Positions 1 to 6,812 of a DNA stretch of 15,342 nt are shown here, piece after piece. The translations under genes were made by a program, and so were the position numbers. Source of the stretch: Candidatus Gastranaerophilales bacterium (GTDB lineage Bacteria > Cyanobacteriota > Vampirovibrionia > Gastranaerophilales > Gastranaerophilaceae); NCBI GenBank assembly GCA_947632315.1, contig CANROV010000031.1, positions 1-15,342 on the forward strand. Direction: 5' to 3'. The notes below the pieces were generated by a model. That model saw nothing but the letters and a program-made list of their open reading frames with translations, had not been told where the DNA came from and did no database searches. Within the stretch, counting starts at the first letter, position 1, and the number at the start of each line of letters is the position of its first letter.

Positions 1-2
1 TG

Positions 3-71
3 TTTGAATTATATCCTGTTAAAAAGAATAAGGAAAACTTTATAGTGATTATATTTGATTTATCTAAATAA
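3..71 (+). CDS. C-terminal end of an upstream gene (partial)
   Basis: The frame starting at base 3 is open from the window edge and stops at TAA 69-71. It ends in a short peptide rich in Lys and hydrophobic residues (ending FDLSK). Only about 22 residues are visible, so the product cannot be named. Support is limited to the open frame and to an AT-rich hairpin 40 bases after the stop, as expected at the end of a gene. It could equally be chance open sequence. Confidence 0.3.
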   Translation, partial: FELYPVKKNKENFIVIIFDLSK

Positions 72-375
72 AAAGACTATTTTTAAATACCAAACATTTA
101 TTTTTCTACTCATTAAAAATATTAACAATATTTTTAATCTGTTAGACGGCTGTATCAAAAGTAACAGTTTTGATAAATTTGCAAGACACTATCTTAGAAT
201 AAAAATTCAAATAGATAGCCGAAAGAATAAAAATCAGTTCAAAAGCAGCAGTAATATATTTCTCCCGTATTTTGTACTTAATATTGTTAAAATGATTTTT
301 ACATATATTATTTATAAACAAATTGTATTATAATAATTTTATTAAGGTAAAATTTAATTAATAATTTAGAGGTTT
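72..375. other. Intergenic stretch without a convincing gene
   Basis: About 300 bases separate the upstream stop from the SGNH-like reading frame. A 92-codon open frame (55-333, plus) exists, but it has no ribosome binding site, a random hydrophobic and Lys-rich composition and no recognisable motif, so I do not call it. What can be seen is a 12-bp perfect inverted repeat at 112-138 and a TATAAT at 329-334 with no good -35 box. Confidence 0.5.
112..138. terminator. AT-only 12-bp perfect inverted repeat
   Basis: ATTAAAAATATT at 112-123 is exactly complementary to AATATTTTTAAT at 127-138 with a three-base loop. It lies 40 bases after the TAA at 69-71, so it may mark a transcript end. The stem contains no G-C pair and no separate T-run follows, so terminator function is uncertain. 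Confidence 0.35.
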
Positions 376-381
376 GTAAAA

Positions 382-540
382 ATTAATAGAAAAATATTAA
401 TTATTTTATTTAACATTATAATATTTATAGGTTTTTTATTTCTGATGAATTGGGTGATTTATAAATTTTTTTGTAATAAGATAGAAAATTATCAATCCCC
501 ACCTGATCCACAAAAAAATCCTTATACTTTAAAAAAGTAA
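382..540 (+). CDS. N-terminal membrane-anchor segment of the split SGNH-like gene
   Basis: This frame runs from a stop at 367-369 to TAA 538-540. It encodes a Lys/Arg-containing start, a hydrophobic helix of about 20 residues and then a short polar linker ending TLKK. The homologous convergent gene at 1364-2293 has the same order (basic start, membrane helix, linker, SGNH-like domain), so this is the missing N-terminus of the domain beginning at 543 in another frame. The sequence AGAGG at 368-372 looks like a ribosome binding site, but no ATG, GTG or TTG follows at proper spacing in this frame. ATT at 382 is best placed (9 bases after AGAGG), and the first ATG (445) lies inside the helix. Either a rare ATT start is used or the start codon is damaged. 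See the frameshift site at 531-537. Confidence 0.5.
   Translation: MNRKILIILFNIIIFIGFLFLMNWVIYKFFCNKIENYQSPPDPQKNPYTLKK
531..537 (+). promoter_or_regulatory. Candidate -1 frameshift site A AAA AAG, with the zero-frame stop next
   Basis: In the upstream frame the codons are AAA (532-534), AAG (535-537) and then TAA. With the preceding A this forms A_AAA_AAG, the heptamer used for -1 frameshifting in E. coli dnaX. A -1 slip continues as GTA ATT ATG GAT, exactly into the SGNH-like frame. No clear upstream Shine-Dalgarno-like stimulator or strong downstream stem was seen, so a real or artefactual one-base loss in the A-tract is an equally good explanation. Confidence 0.4.
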
Positions 541-542
541 TT

Positions 543-1340
543 ATGGATTATGAAAGTTCAAAAGAAATTTATGTAATAAGAGAACCTGTGGGCGAAGAAT
601 ATAATAAAAATGCAATATTGATTTTTGGCTGTTCATATGGTTATGGATTTTTATTAAAACCCGAACAAACGCTTGGAAATAAGTTATCCGAAAAATTGCA
701 TCGACCGGTATATAATTTTTCCAGTCCGGGGCAAAGTCCGCAATTTGCTTTAATGCGAATACGTTCACATGAAATAGATGATATTATAAAGAAAAGTGAT
801 TATGTAATATATGTATTAATTGGAGAACATGCTTGGAGAATTTATACCAATTCTAACGGGTTTCTTACTGATTATATTTGGCCCAAATATGATATAAAAA
901 AGACCAAAAACAATGTAAAATTAACTATGCATAAATATCATCTGCCATTTATTGAAGGTTCTTATTTGTATAAATACATTCAAAAACTCTTTTATGCCCG
1001 TTTTTTGATGAAATGTAAAAACAAGTATATTCAAGATTTTTTGTTTGACAATTTGAAAATACATCTGTTAACAATACAAAAAGAATTAAAATCTATAAAT
1101 CCAAATATAAAAATGATTATAATCTCTTTTCACGATAATAAAGATACAGAATTAGTTATGGCTTCTCCACGATGGAAAGAAATGCAACAAGAAGATATTA
1201 TAGTTATCGATACAGCTGAATACTTACCCGAATACTATGAGAGCGAAGATTATATTATTCCAAATGATGGGCATCCTTCAGAGTTAACTTGGACCAAACT
1301 TGTAAAAATACTTACAAATGATTTAAAACTAATTAATTAG
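543..1340 (+). CDS. SGNH/GDSL-like hydrolase domain protein
   Basis: The 265-residue product looks like an SGNH-hydrolase fold: beta strand then GCSYGYG at residues 29-35 (block I, nucleophile Ser31), Gly63 in a block II-like turn (SSPGQS), and near the C-terminus DGHPSE with Asp242 and His244 as the block V acid and base. Such proteins often act as esterases or acyl-transfer enzymes on envelope glycans; the substrate here is unknown. The ATG at 543 has no ribosome binding site and lies two bases after the TAA of the frame encoding a membrane helix. It is therefore probably translated by frameshifting or by termination-reinitiation from that frame, giving an anchored enzyme. If the frame break is a genuine mutation, the gene is a pseudogene. 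It converges on a related gene at 1364-2293 and shares a hairpin with it. Confidence 0.7.
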   Translation: MDYESSKEIYVIREPVGEEYNKNAILIFGCSYGYGFLLKPEQTLGNKLSEKLHRPVYNFSSPGQSPQFALMRIRSHEIDDIIKKSDYVIYVLIGEHAWRIYTNSNGFLTDYIWPKYDIKKTKNNVKLTMHKYHLPFIEGSYLYKYIQKLFYARFLMKCKNKYIQDFLFDNLKIHLLTIQKELKSINPNIKMIIISFHDNKDTELVMASPRWKEMQQEDIIVIDTAEYLPEYYESEDYIIPNDGHPSELTWTKLVKILTNDLKLIN

Positions 1341-1369
1341 GATATACAAAAGTTGTTAATATCCTAGTT
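1335..1369. terminator. Hairpin between convergent SGNH-like genes
   Basis: TAGGATAT (1338-1345) and ATATCCTA (1359-1366) form an 8-bp perfect inverted repeat, extendable by A-T and G-T pairs to 1335/1369. A second inner stem, ACAA (1346-1349) with TTGT (1353-1356), fits in the loop. It includes both stop codons (TAG 1338-1340 on plus, TAG 1366-1364 on minus), so it may end both transcripts. It lacks a good T-run. Confidence 0.45.
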
Positions 1370-2293
1370 CATTAATTCCTTGGCAATAGCTGGGGTTATA
1401 ATATTCCATATTGTTTCATTCGGATGTTTATGTATCGGTGTTACATATTTATCGGATAATAATTCTTCCGTATTTAATCGGGTTAACTCATCTGCATAAA
1501 CTACCTTAATATTTTCTTTTGTTAATAAATTATGAAAAGTTTTTATAGCATTTCTTGAGTCCATATATACCAAAACTACTAACTTAATATTAGGATTTAT
1601 TCTTTTTAATTCTTTATTTAAAATAATTAAGTTATAAGCAATATCTTTTTGTGCCAAATCTATATTATTTGAATATAATAATTCCTTAAAAAATTTTGAA
1701 ATAAGTCTATTTAAAAAATTACCGCTTATAGAAGGAAATCTTGTGCTTTTTAAGACTAAAGTATTATCATTATCTTTTTTCAATACAGGATATAGTTTTT
1801 TGGAATATAAAAATTCAGGACTAAAATAATTGCCGGGATACACCTTTAATCTACTGGCTGATGGGGCTAAACAGTCAATAACATATATTATGCTATTACT
1901 ATTTTTAATTTCATTGTTAATTTGCCCGCTTTGTACCTGTAAAATGGCATGTTGAATATATCCGCCTCCAATTCCTCTATTATATACAGGAATTTTTAAA
2001 TAATCCGATAATTTTTTTGCAAAAGTTTGATTATCTTCTAACTCTACACCTTCTGCAAATCCGCAGCCAAAAATAATAATTGAATGTTTGTTTTTATAGT
2101 TTAAACCGCTGGGTTCTCTAAAAGAGAAGTTCATAATATCTTTTAATAAAAAATTTTCTCTTTTTAAAGCAGATGCTTCAGAAAAATTAATTTTTTGTTT
2201 GAATATATTAAATAAAAATATTCCATAATTAATTAATAATAAAAAAACAATAATAATTACAATTATTGTCAAACTTTTATATATTTTTTTCAT
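1364..2293 (-). CDS. Membrane-anchored SGNH-like protein lacking catalytic residues
   Basis: I choose ATG 2293-2291 because AAAGGA sits about 10 bases upstream on the minus strand; a longer version from 2356 lacks this. The 309-residue product starts MKKIYK, has one hydrophobic helix (about residues 8-30), then the SGNH-like domain also seen in the convergent gene 543-1340: REPSG linker, IIIFGCG (residues 72-78), Gly-rich turn, and KHPNETIW near the end. The nucleophile position in GCSYGYG of the paralogue is Gly78 here (GCGFAEG), and the Asp of NDGHP is His288 (IHKHP), although His290 remains. Both changes argue against normal SGNH catalysis. It may be a pseudoenzyme partner, binding protein or scaffold, probably facing the outside of the membrane. 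Confidence 0.7.
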   Translation of the reverse strand: MKKIYKSLTIIVIIIVFLLLINYGIFLFNIFKQKINFSEASALKRENFLLKDIMNFSFREPSGLNYKNKHSIIIFGCGFAEGVELEDNQTFAKKLSDYLKIPVYNRGIGGGYIQHAILQVQSGQINNEIKNSNSIIYVIDCLAPSASRLKVYPGNYFSPEFLYSKKLYPVLKKDNDNTLVLKSTRFPSISGNFLNRLISKFFKELLYSNNIDLAQKDIAYNLIILNKELKRINPNIKLVVLVYMDSRNAIKTFHNLLTKENIKVVYADELTRLNTEELLSDKYVTPIHKHPNETIWNIITPAIAKELMN

Positions 2294-2360
2294 TATTAAA
2301 AATTCCTTTACTAAAATTTTGCAAATAATACTTGAAGGCCTTTTAAACTTAAACACTGTT

Positions 2361-2389
2361 ATTATATTATATTATTGTTTATGTGGCAA
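2361..2389 (-). promoter_or_regulatory. Sigma70-type promoter for the minus-strand SGNH-like gene
   Basis: On the minus strand TTGCCA (2389-2384) is followed after 17 bases by TATAAT (2366-2361). Transcription would start near 2354, giving a leader of about 60 bases before ATG 2293. Confidence 0.55.
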
Positions 2390-2509
2390 AGTATATTTGG
2401 TGATTTTAACTTAAAATATTCAAATATCCAAAACTGATTAAGATTAAAATATAACTGCATTAAGCTGTGTTGTTCTATAAGGAATAATATACCTGAGTCC
2501 TGTTATTAA

Positions 2510-2587
2510 AAACTGGACAAAATGGGAATGATTGATGACACTGGAAAATGTATTTCCGGAGGTGAACCTGCAAGTTTAAGCTACTAA
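2510..2587 (+). pseudogene. Possible gene remnant (about 25 codons)
   Basis: A short frame following a stop at 2507-2509 reads through MGMIDDTGKC and a Gly/Glu/Pro-containing tail to TAA 2585-2587. Its base use is less AT-biased than the surrounding spacer, and the same frame upstream is open with one stop between. This looks like the end of a decayed coding sequence rather than random spacer, but I cannot assign a family. There is no start with a ribosome binding site. Evidence is weak. Confidence 0.2.
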
Positions 2588-2602
2588 CTTGGAAAATTCA
2601 TC

Positions 2603-3172
2603 TTATATATTATTTATCCATTTTATAATTTGTTGTTTTTCCAGACAAATTCTATTTTCAAACATAAACAAAGGCTTTTTTATATCTTTTGTATTTGTTA
2701 ATTCTTCTATTTCTTTAACTATTCTGCTTTTTTTCGCTCCTCCCGAGTATGTAAAAAACGGAATTAAGGTTTTATTTTCAAAATTATTATTTTTTAAAAA
2801 TGCTTTTACCGGTAAAGACATTGAAAAATTCCAAATGGGAGAACCAACAAAAATAATATCATAATCTGAAATGTCAATATCTTTTATTCTGGGTAATACG
2901 CCCTCTTTTATTTGCTTTCTTACTTGTTTAGACATTGTAAAAATATTATTCGGGTAATTTTTTTCAACTAATTCAATTTCTTTTATATCACCGCCAACAA
3001 TATAATTTATATTTAGTGCAACATTTTTTGTATTACCGTTATTTGAATAATAAATAGTTAATATTTTTTTATCAGCTAAATACTCTGGTTGATTATATTG
3101 AATGTTTTTTAATTCATTGATTTTGCATGTTGCTACTATAAGCAGTGTAAAAAATAAAATAAATATTCCCAT
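2603..3172 (-). CDS. Membrane-anchored flavodoxin-like protein
   Basis: A flavodoxin-fold electron carrier or quinone-reductase-like protein predicted to bind FMN. After an N-terminal hydrophobic segment (about residues 2-16), residues 37-48 (ILTIYYSNNGNT) form the first strand and phosphate-binding loop, DIIFVGSPIWNF (105-116) the conserved isoalloxazine-side loop, and FTYSGG (140-145) the third loop. The domain is close in layout to the Flavodoxin_4 family. The start at ATG 3172 is preferred over a TTG at 3277 because the only good -10 box lies at 3260-3255, downstream of that TTG. Its ribosome binding site is weak (GAAG). Cys16 lies at the end of the hydrophobic segment (IVATC), close to a lipobox but with Thr before Cys, so the protein is either an unusual lipoprotein or simply anchored. 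Function is not further defined by its neighbours. Confidence 0.75.
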   Translation of the reverse strand: MGIFILFFTLLIVATCKINELKNIQYNQPEYLADKKILTIYYSNNGNTKNVALNINYIVGGDIKEIELVEKNYPNNIFTMSKQVRKQIKEGVLPRIKDIDISDYDIIFVGSPIWNFSMSLPVKAFLKNNNFENKTLIPFFTYSGGAKKSRIVKEIEELTNTKDIKKPLFMFENRICLEKQQIIKWINNI

Positions 3173-3254
3173 TAAAAAAACTTCATAGATTTTATCCTTT
3201 AACTTAATATATTTTGTTGAAATTATACAAAACGGGTATGCTTGAATTGAAATT

Positions 3255-3263
3255 ATTATAACA
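3255..3263 (-). promoter_or_regulatory. Extended -10 promoter for the flavodoxin-like gene
   Basis: The minus strand reads TGTTATAAT (3263-3255), an extended -10 box. No standard -35 box is at proper distance. Transcription from here would start near 3248, which rules out translation from the TTG at 3277. Confidence 0.4.
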
Positions 3264-3409
3264 TAATTATTTGCCAAACAGCTAATTCGGAATATATAGC
3301 TGTTTTATTCATGAATGTCATCGGCAAAATAGTAAAAATATTTTAAATAAAACTTTCTTTTTATAAAATTATAAAAAAGTAGTTTAGAATGGTTTCATCG
3401 TTAAGATAA

Positions 3410-3532
3410 ACTGTCTTTAAAAATTTTGGTAAAATTGATTTTTGCATTATTTTTAGAAGGATAATTAAAGATTATGAATCATCTGAATTATTCAGTTTGA
3501 TATATGAAAAATTCACTGATAAAATAAATTAG
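3410..3532 (+). CDS. Short open frame ending just before the DUF4186 gene
   Basis: A frame open from a stop at 3407-3409 ends in a credible-looking helix (DYESSELFSLIYEKF) and TAG 3530-3532, one base before the next ATG. It has no ATG, GTG or TTG start, so it is either the end of a broken gene or spurious. Its interest is positional: the downstream gene lacks a ribosome binding site. Confidence 0.2.
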   Translation, partial: TVFKNFGKIDFCIIFRRIIKDYESSELFSLIYEKFTDKIN

Positions 3533-3533
3533 T

Positions 3534-3890
3534 ATGGATATTTTAGATAACTTAGCGAAATCAAAGTTCAGGGCAAAATTTAAACTTAGTGCAAAAGAAC
3601 TTGAATATATTAAAGAAAAAGGTATGGATAAGATATATTCTCATGCCTGTGATTTTATAAGGGACAGAGTAGCAGGAGCAGAGCCTGTAAATGACGGCAA
3701 ACAAACACCTATGCGAGGACATCCTGTATTTATTGCTCAGCACGCAACGGCAACTTGTTGCAGAGGTTGCATTGAAAAATGGCACAAATTTCCAAAAGGA
3801 AGGGAATTAACCAAAACAGAACAGGAATACTTGGTTTCCGTAATTATGGAATGGATTAAAAGGCAAATTTATTTAAATATTATTAAGTAA
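3534..3890 (+). CDS. DUF4186-like small protein
   Basis: The 118-residue product matches what I recall of the DUF4186 family: LAKSKFRAKF near the start, then the invariant-looking core NDGKQTPMRGHPVFIAQHA (residues 53-71) followed by TCCRGCIEKWH (74-84) and KGREL. His63, His70, Cys75, Cys76, Cys79 and His84 could make a metal site. The family's biochemical role is not known to me. The length is normal for the family and the reading frame is intact. No Shine-Dalgarno sequence precedes the ATG; the stop of a short upstream frame lies one base before it. It is followed after 59 bases by mcrB in the same direction, so it could be co-transcribed with it, though it need not be functionally linked. 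Confidence 0.8.
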   Translation: MDILDNLAKSKFRAKFKLSAKELEYIKEKGMDKIYSHACDFIRDRVAGAEPVNDGKQTPMRGHPVFIAQHATATCCRGCIEKWHKFPKGRELTKTEQEYLVSVIMEWIKRQIYLNIIK

Positions 3891-3949
3891 TTATACTAAT
3901 TATGTTTAAACTTATATTTAGTGTTATTCTTTAAGAAAAGGAATATTTT

Positions 3950-5482
3950 ATGGCAAATACAAATACCGAAGAACAAAAACGTTTATTTAAAGATTGGTTA
4001 CAAAACAATCGAAAGATTAGTCAAGCAACCCTTACATCATATACGGAAGATATTTTATCTAAACTAAAAGAGATTATAGAGCTTTCAAATAATGAAAAAG
4101 TTAAGTCCTTAAATCCTAATATGTACTCTTATCAAACAAAAAAAGAGTTTGATTATTTTATAAAAACAATAAAAAGTGACCCAAACTTTGACATTATAAA
4201 TAAAACAGGACAGATTTCAGGCGGTTGGGTTTCAACTCCGTTAAATCATTATGAGAAATTCTTGGTCGATAATTATAAAACAAATGAAAGCATTAATAAA
4301 GATGAGATTAATAATATGAATATTCCTTTAAATCAAATATTATATGGCCCTCCGGGGACGGGGAAAACGTATAATACTGTTCTTAAAGCGATGAGCATTA
4401 TTGATAACAACGAATATAAAGATGTTTCAGATGAAAAATATTCTGAGCTAAAAACAAGATTTGATGAATTAAAACAAGCAGGACAGATAGAATTTGTAAC
4501 GTTTCATCAATCGTATTCTTATGAAGAATTTGTTGAAGGGATAAAACCAGACTTAAATGCTGACAATCTTGCATATAAGCTTGAAAACGGAATATTTAAA
4601 AATATATGTAAAAATTCTGCTAAAACAACTACTGATAATTTTGATGAAGTTTATGAAAAATTTATTAATGATTTATCTGAATACAATGAAGATAATTTAT
4701 TCACACTAAAAACCGGAAAAGAAAAAACATTTGGAATCACTGTAAATAGTAATAAAAATCTTTCTATATATATGGGGAAAAATTTGACAAAATGGGCTAC
4801 TCTTACAAAAGAAAACCTTAAAAATTTATCCAATTGGAATTATTATGCAACTCCAATATATGAATATTTAAAAAGTAATTATAATTTATCATCTCAATCT
4901 ATTGAAAATTCAAAGAAACCACATATTTTAATAATAGATGAAATCAACCGTGGAGATGTTTCAAAGATATTTGGCGAATTGATTACCTTAATTGAAGAAG
5001 ACAAACGTATTGGAAACAAGCACCAAATGAAAATTACTCTGCCATATTCAAAAGAATCTTTTGGGGTTCCGAATAATCTGTACATTATAGGAACAATGAA
5101 TACGGCTGACCGTTCTATTGCTCTTCTTGATACAGCATTAAGACGTCGTTTCGATTTTGAAGAAATTATGCCAAGACCCGAACTATTAAATAATAAAGTT
5201 GTTGAAGGTATTAACTTGCAAACTTTATTAATAAGAATAAATGAGCGAATTACAAATAAATATGACAGAGATCATCAGATCGGTCATTCATATTTAATGG
5301 GTGTAAATACAAAAGAACAATTGGAAAGAGCATACAAAAACAGAATACTACCCTTGTTAAACGAATATTTTTATAATGAGTCGGAAACTGTTGCCGAAGT
5401 TTTGAATTGCAGCAAAACAGAACTGAATCAATCTGATTTTATTACTATTTTAACTAAGGCTCAAAATGACAATAAAAAATAA
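3950..5482 (+). CDS. mcrB: McrB-type AAA+ GTPase of a type IV restriction system
   Basis: This is the motor and DNA-recognition subunit of an McrBC system, which cuts DNA carrying modified bases. Visible in the 510-residue product are Walker A GPPGTGKT (133-140), the family-specific FVTFHQSYSYEEFVEGI (182-198), Walker B LIIDEINRGD (327-336), the McrB signature MNTADRS (383-389) and an arginine-rich LRRRFDF (397-403). Residues about 225-315, between the two Walker motifs, hold a small beta-rich insertion of a kind I recall in other McrB-like proteins. The N-terminal 120 residues probably form the modified-DNA-binding domain; I do not recognise its family, and it does not resemble the E. coli McrB head. 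AAAGGA lies 7 bases before the ATG. The gene overlaps mcrC by 17 bases, implying coupled translation. Confidence 0.92.
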   Translation: MANTNTEEQKRLFKDWLQNNRKISQATLTSYTEDILSKLKEIIELSNNEKVKSLNPNMYSYQTKKEFDYFIKTIKSDPNFDIINKTGQISGGWVSTPLNHYEKFLVDNYKTNESINKDEINNMNIPLNQILYGPPGTGKTYNTVLKAMSIIDNNEYKDVSDEKYSELKTRFDELKQAGQIEFVTFHQSYSYEEFVEGIKPDLNADNLAYKLENGIFKNICKNSAKTTTDNFDEVYEKFINDLSEYNEDNLFTLKTGKEKTFGITVNSNKNLSIYMGKNLTKWATLTKENLKNLSNWNYYATPIYEYLKSNYNLSSQSIENSKKPHILIIDEINRGDVSKIFGELITLIEEDKRIGNKHQMKITLPYSKESFGVPNNLYIIGTMNTADRSIALLDTALRRRFDFEEIMPRPELLNNKVVEGINLQTLLIRINERITNKYDRDHQIGHSYLMGVNTKEQLERAYKNRILPLLNEYFYNESETVAEVLNCSKTELNQSDFITILTKAQNDNKK

Positions 5483-6767
5483 TGTTATAGTTTCATACGA
5501 ACATCATAAGCTGTATAAATGTGATGAAAATTGTGAAAATTGTACATCCTGTGACGGTGATTATTCTTGCTGTATCAATTTTTGTAAGACCGCACATTTT
5601 GATGAACTTCGTGATTATTATTTAAATAAAAATTTTGATTGCGGTTTTGATTATATTCTAAAAGAAAATTGCATAAAATTTGATAAATATACGGGAATAA
5701 TTCAGCTTCAAGACGGAACATATTTGGAAATCCTACCTAAATTGGAAGGTTATTCCATAACACAAAGCAGAAAAATATTTGAAAATCTTGTACTAGCTTC
5801 TCACAATTTAACTAAAGAATATAAACATAACAAAGATACTCAAAGTAAAACTAATAAAAATAAACACATAGCAGAAATTTTTGTCTCCGTTTTTTGTATG
5901 GATATTCTAAAAATATTAAAAAGAGGCATTAAAAAATCTTATATAAGAAAATCTGAAAACTTATGTAAATACAAAGGCAAACTTAATTTTTCAGAACACA
6001 TCAAACATAATATTATTACTAAAAACAAATTCTTTGTTGATTATAATGAATTTAGTATGGATATTGCCGAAAATCGAATTTTAAAATCCGCATGCTTATA
6101 TTTGATAAAACGTACAAAAAGTGATGAAAATAAAAAAGTAATGCGCAGGCTTTTAATAGAACTTGATGATGTATCTGTTTGTGCAAATCTTGATAAAGAC
6201 ATTCAGAATATACAAATAAACAGATTACATGAATATTATACAAGACCTTTAAAATATGCGGAATTCTTTTTACGGCAAGATAATTTTATTCCGAATAAAG
6301 GAAGAATTTCTCTTCCTGCATTATTATTTCCGCTAAATGAAATGTTTGAGGACTATATAGAAAATATTTTAAAGGAAAATAAAATTAAATATTACTCTCA
6401 ATATAAAAAGCATTATCTTGTGCATAAAAATAATAAAGAATTTTTTATTACAAAAATGGATTTTGTTATTTTGAAAGAAAATAAAGCATTAATTCTTGAT
6501 GCAAAATGGAAAGAATTAGATATAAATGATGATAAATTAGGCATTAACCAAAATGATTTATATCAGTTATTTGCATATTCCGAATTAATAAAAAATAGAG
6601 AAAGAAATGTTGAAACGGTTGAAATTGCACTTTTATACCCTAAAACCAATAAATTTTATGAAGTTATACAATTGCAATATTTTAATAATACAAATATTTT
6701 TCTTATTCCCGTTAATGTTGAAAATCCAAATGATAATGAAAATTCAGTACAAATTTTTAAATCCTAA
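5466..6767 (+). CDS. mcrC: McrC-type nuclease subunit with a Cys-rich N-terminus
   Basis: The nuclease partner of McrB. In the C-terminal half, FPLNEMFEDYI (288-298), KMDFVI (330-335, Asp332), LDAKWK (344-349, Asp345 and Lys347) and NQNDLYQLFAY (361-371) give the PD-(D/E)xK active site and following helix of McrC proteins. YKGKLN (169-174) is the usual central motif. The protein has 433 residues against about 350 for E. coli McrC. Part of the extra length is an N-terminal cluster with Cys19, 23, 26, 29, 35, 36 and 40, spaced like a zinc or iron-sulfur site. The start ATG 5466 lies inside the end of mcrB with AAGG a few bases before it. The reading frame is intact, so the system is probably active. 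Confidence 0.9.
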   Translation: MTIKNNVIVSYEHHKLYKCDENCENCTSCDGDYSCCINFCKTAHFDELRDYYLNKNFDCGFDYILKENCIKFDKYTGIIQLQDGTYLEILPKLEGYSITQSRKIFENLVLASHNLTKEYKHNKDTQSKTNKNKHIAEIFVSVFCMDILKILKRGIKKSYIRKSENLCKYKGKLNFSEHIKHNIITKNKFFVDYNEFSMDIAENRILKSACLYLIKRTKSDENKKVMRRLLIELDDVSVCANLDKDIQNIQINRLHEYYTRPLKYAEFFLRQDNFIPNKGRISLPALLFPLNEMFEDYIENILKENKIKYYSQYKKHYLVHKNNKEFFITKMDFVILKENKALILDAKWKELDINDDKLGINQNDLYQLFAYSELIKNRERNVETVEIALLYPKTNKFYEVIQLQYFNNTNIFLIPVNVENPNDNENSVQIFKS

Positions 6768-6770
6768 AAT

Positions 6771-6793
6771 ATAATAATTAGAGAATTTATTAT
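6771..6793. terminator. Weak AT-rich hairpin after mcrC
   Basis: ATAATAATT (6771-6779) can pair with AATTTATTAT (6784-6793) with one bulged base and a four-base loop. It lies in the 45-base gap between the convergent mcrC and MBL genes, where a two-way terminator is expected. It has no G-C stem. Confidence 0.25.
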
Positions 6794-6812
6794 TTATAAC
6801 GGCAAAATAATG

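Noticed and set aside
55..333. 92-codon open frame on plus
   Set aside because: No ribosome binding site, no motif, composition expected from AT-rich spacer, and it contains the 12-bp inverted repeat.
2294..2356. N-terminal extension of the minus-strand SGNH-like protein
   Set aside because: The ATG at 2293 has AAAGGA at proper distance and begins a typical basic-plus-hydrophobic anchor; the extension lies right at the predicted transcript start near 2354.
3173..3277. Extension of the flavodoxin-like protein to a TTG at 3277
   Set aside because: It has no ribosome binding site, and the only good promoter lies downstream of this TTG.
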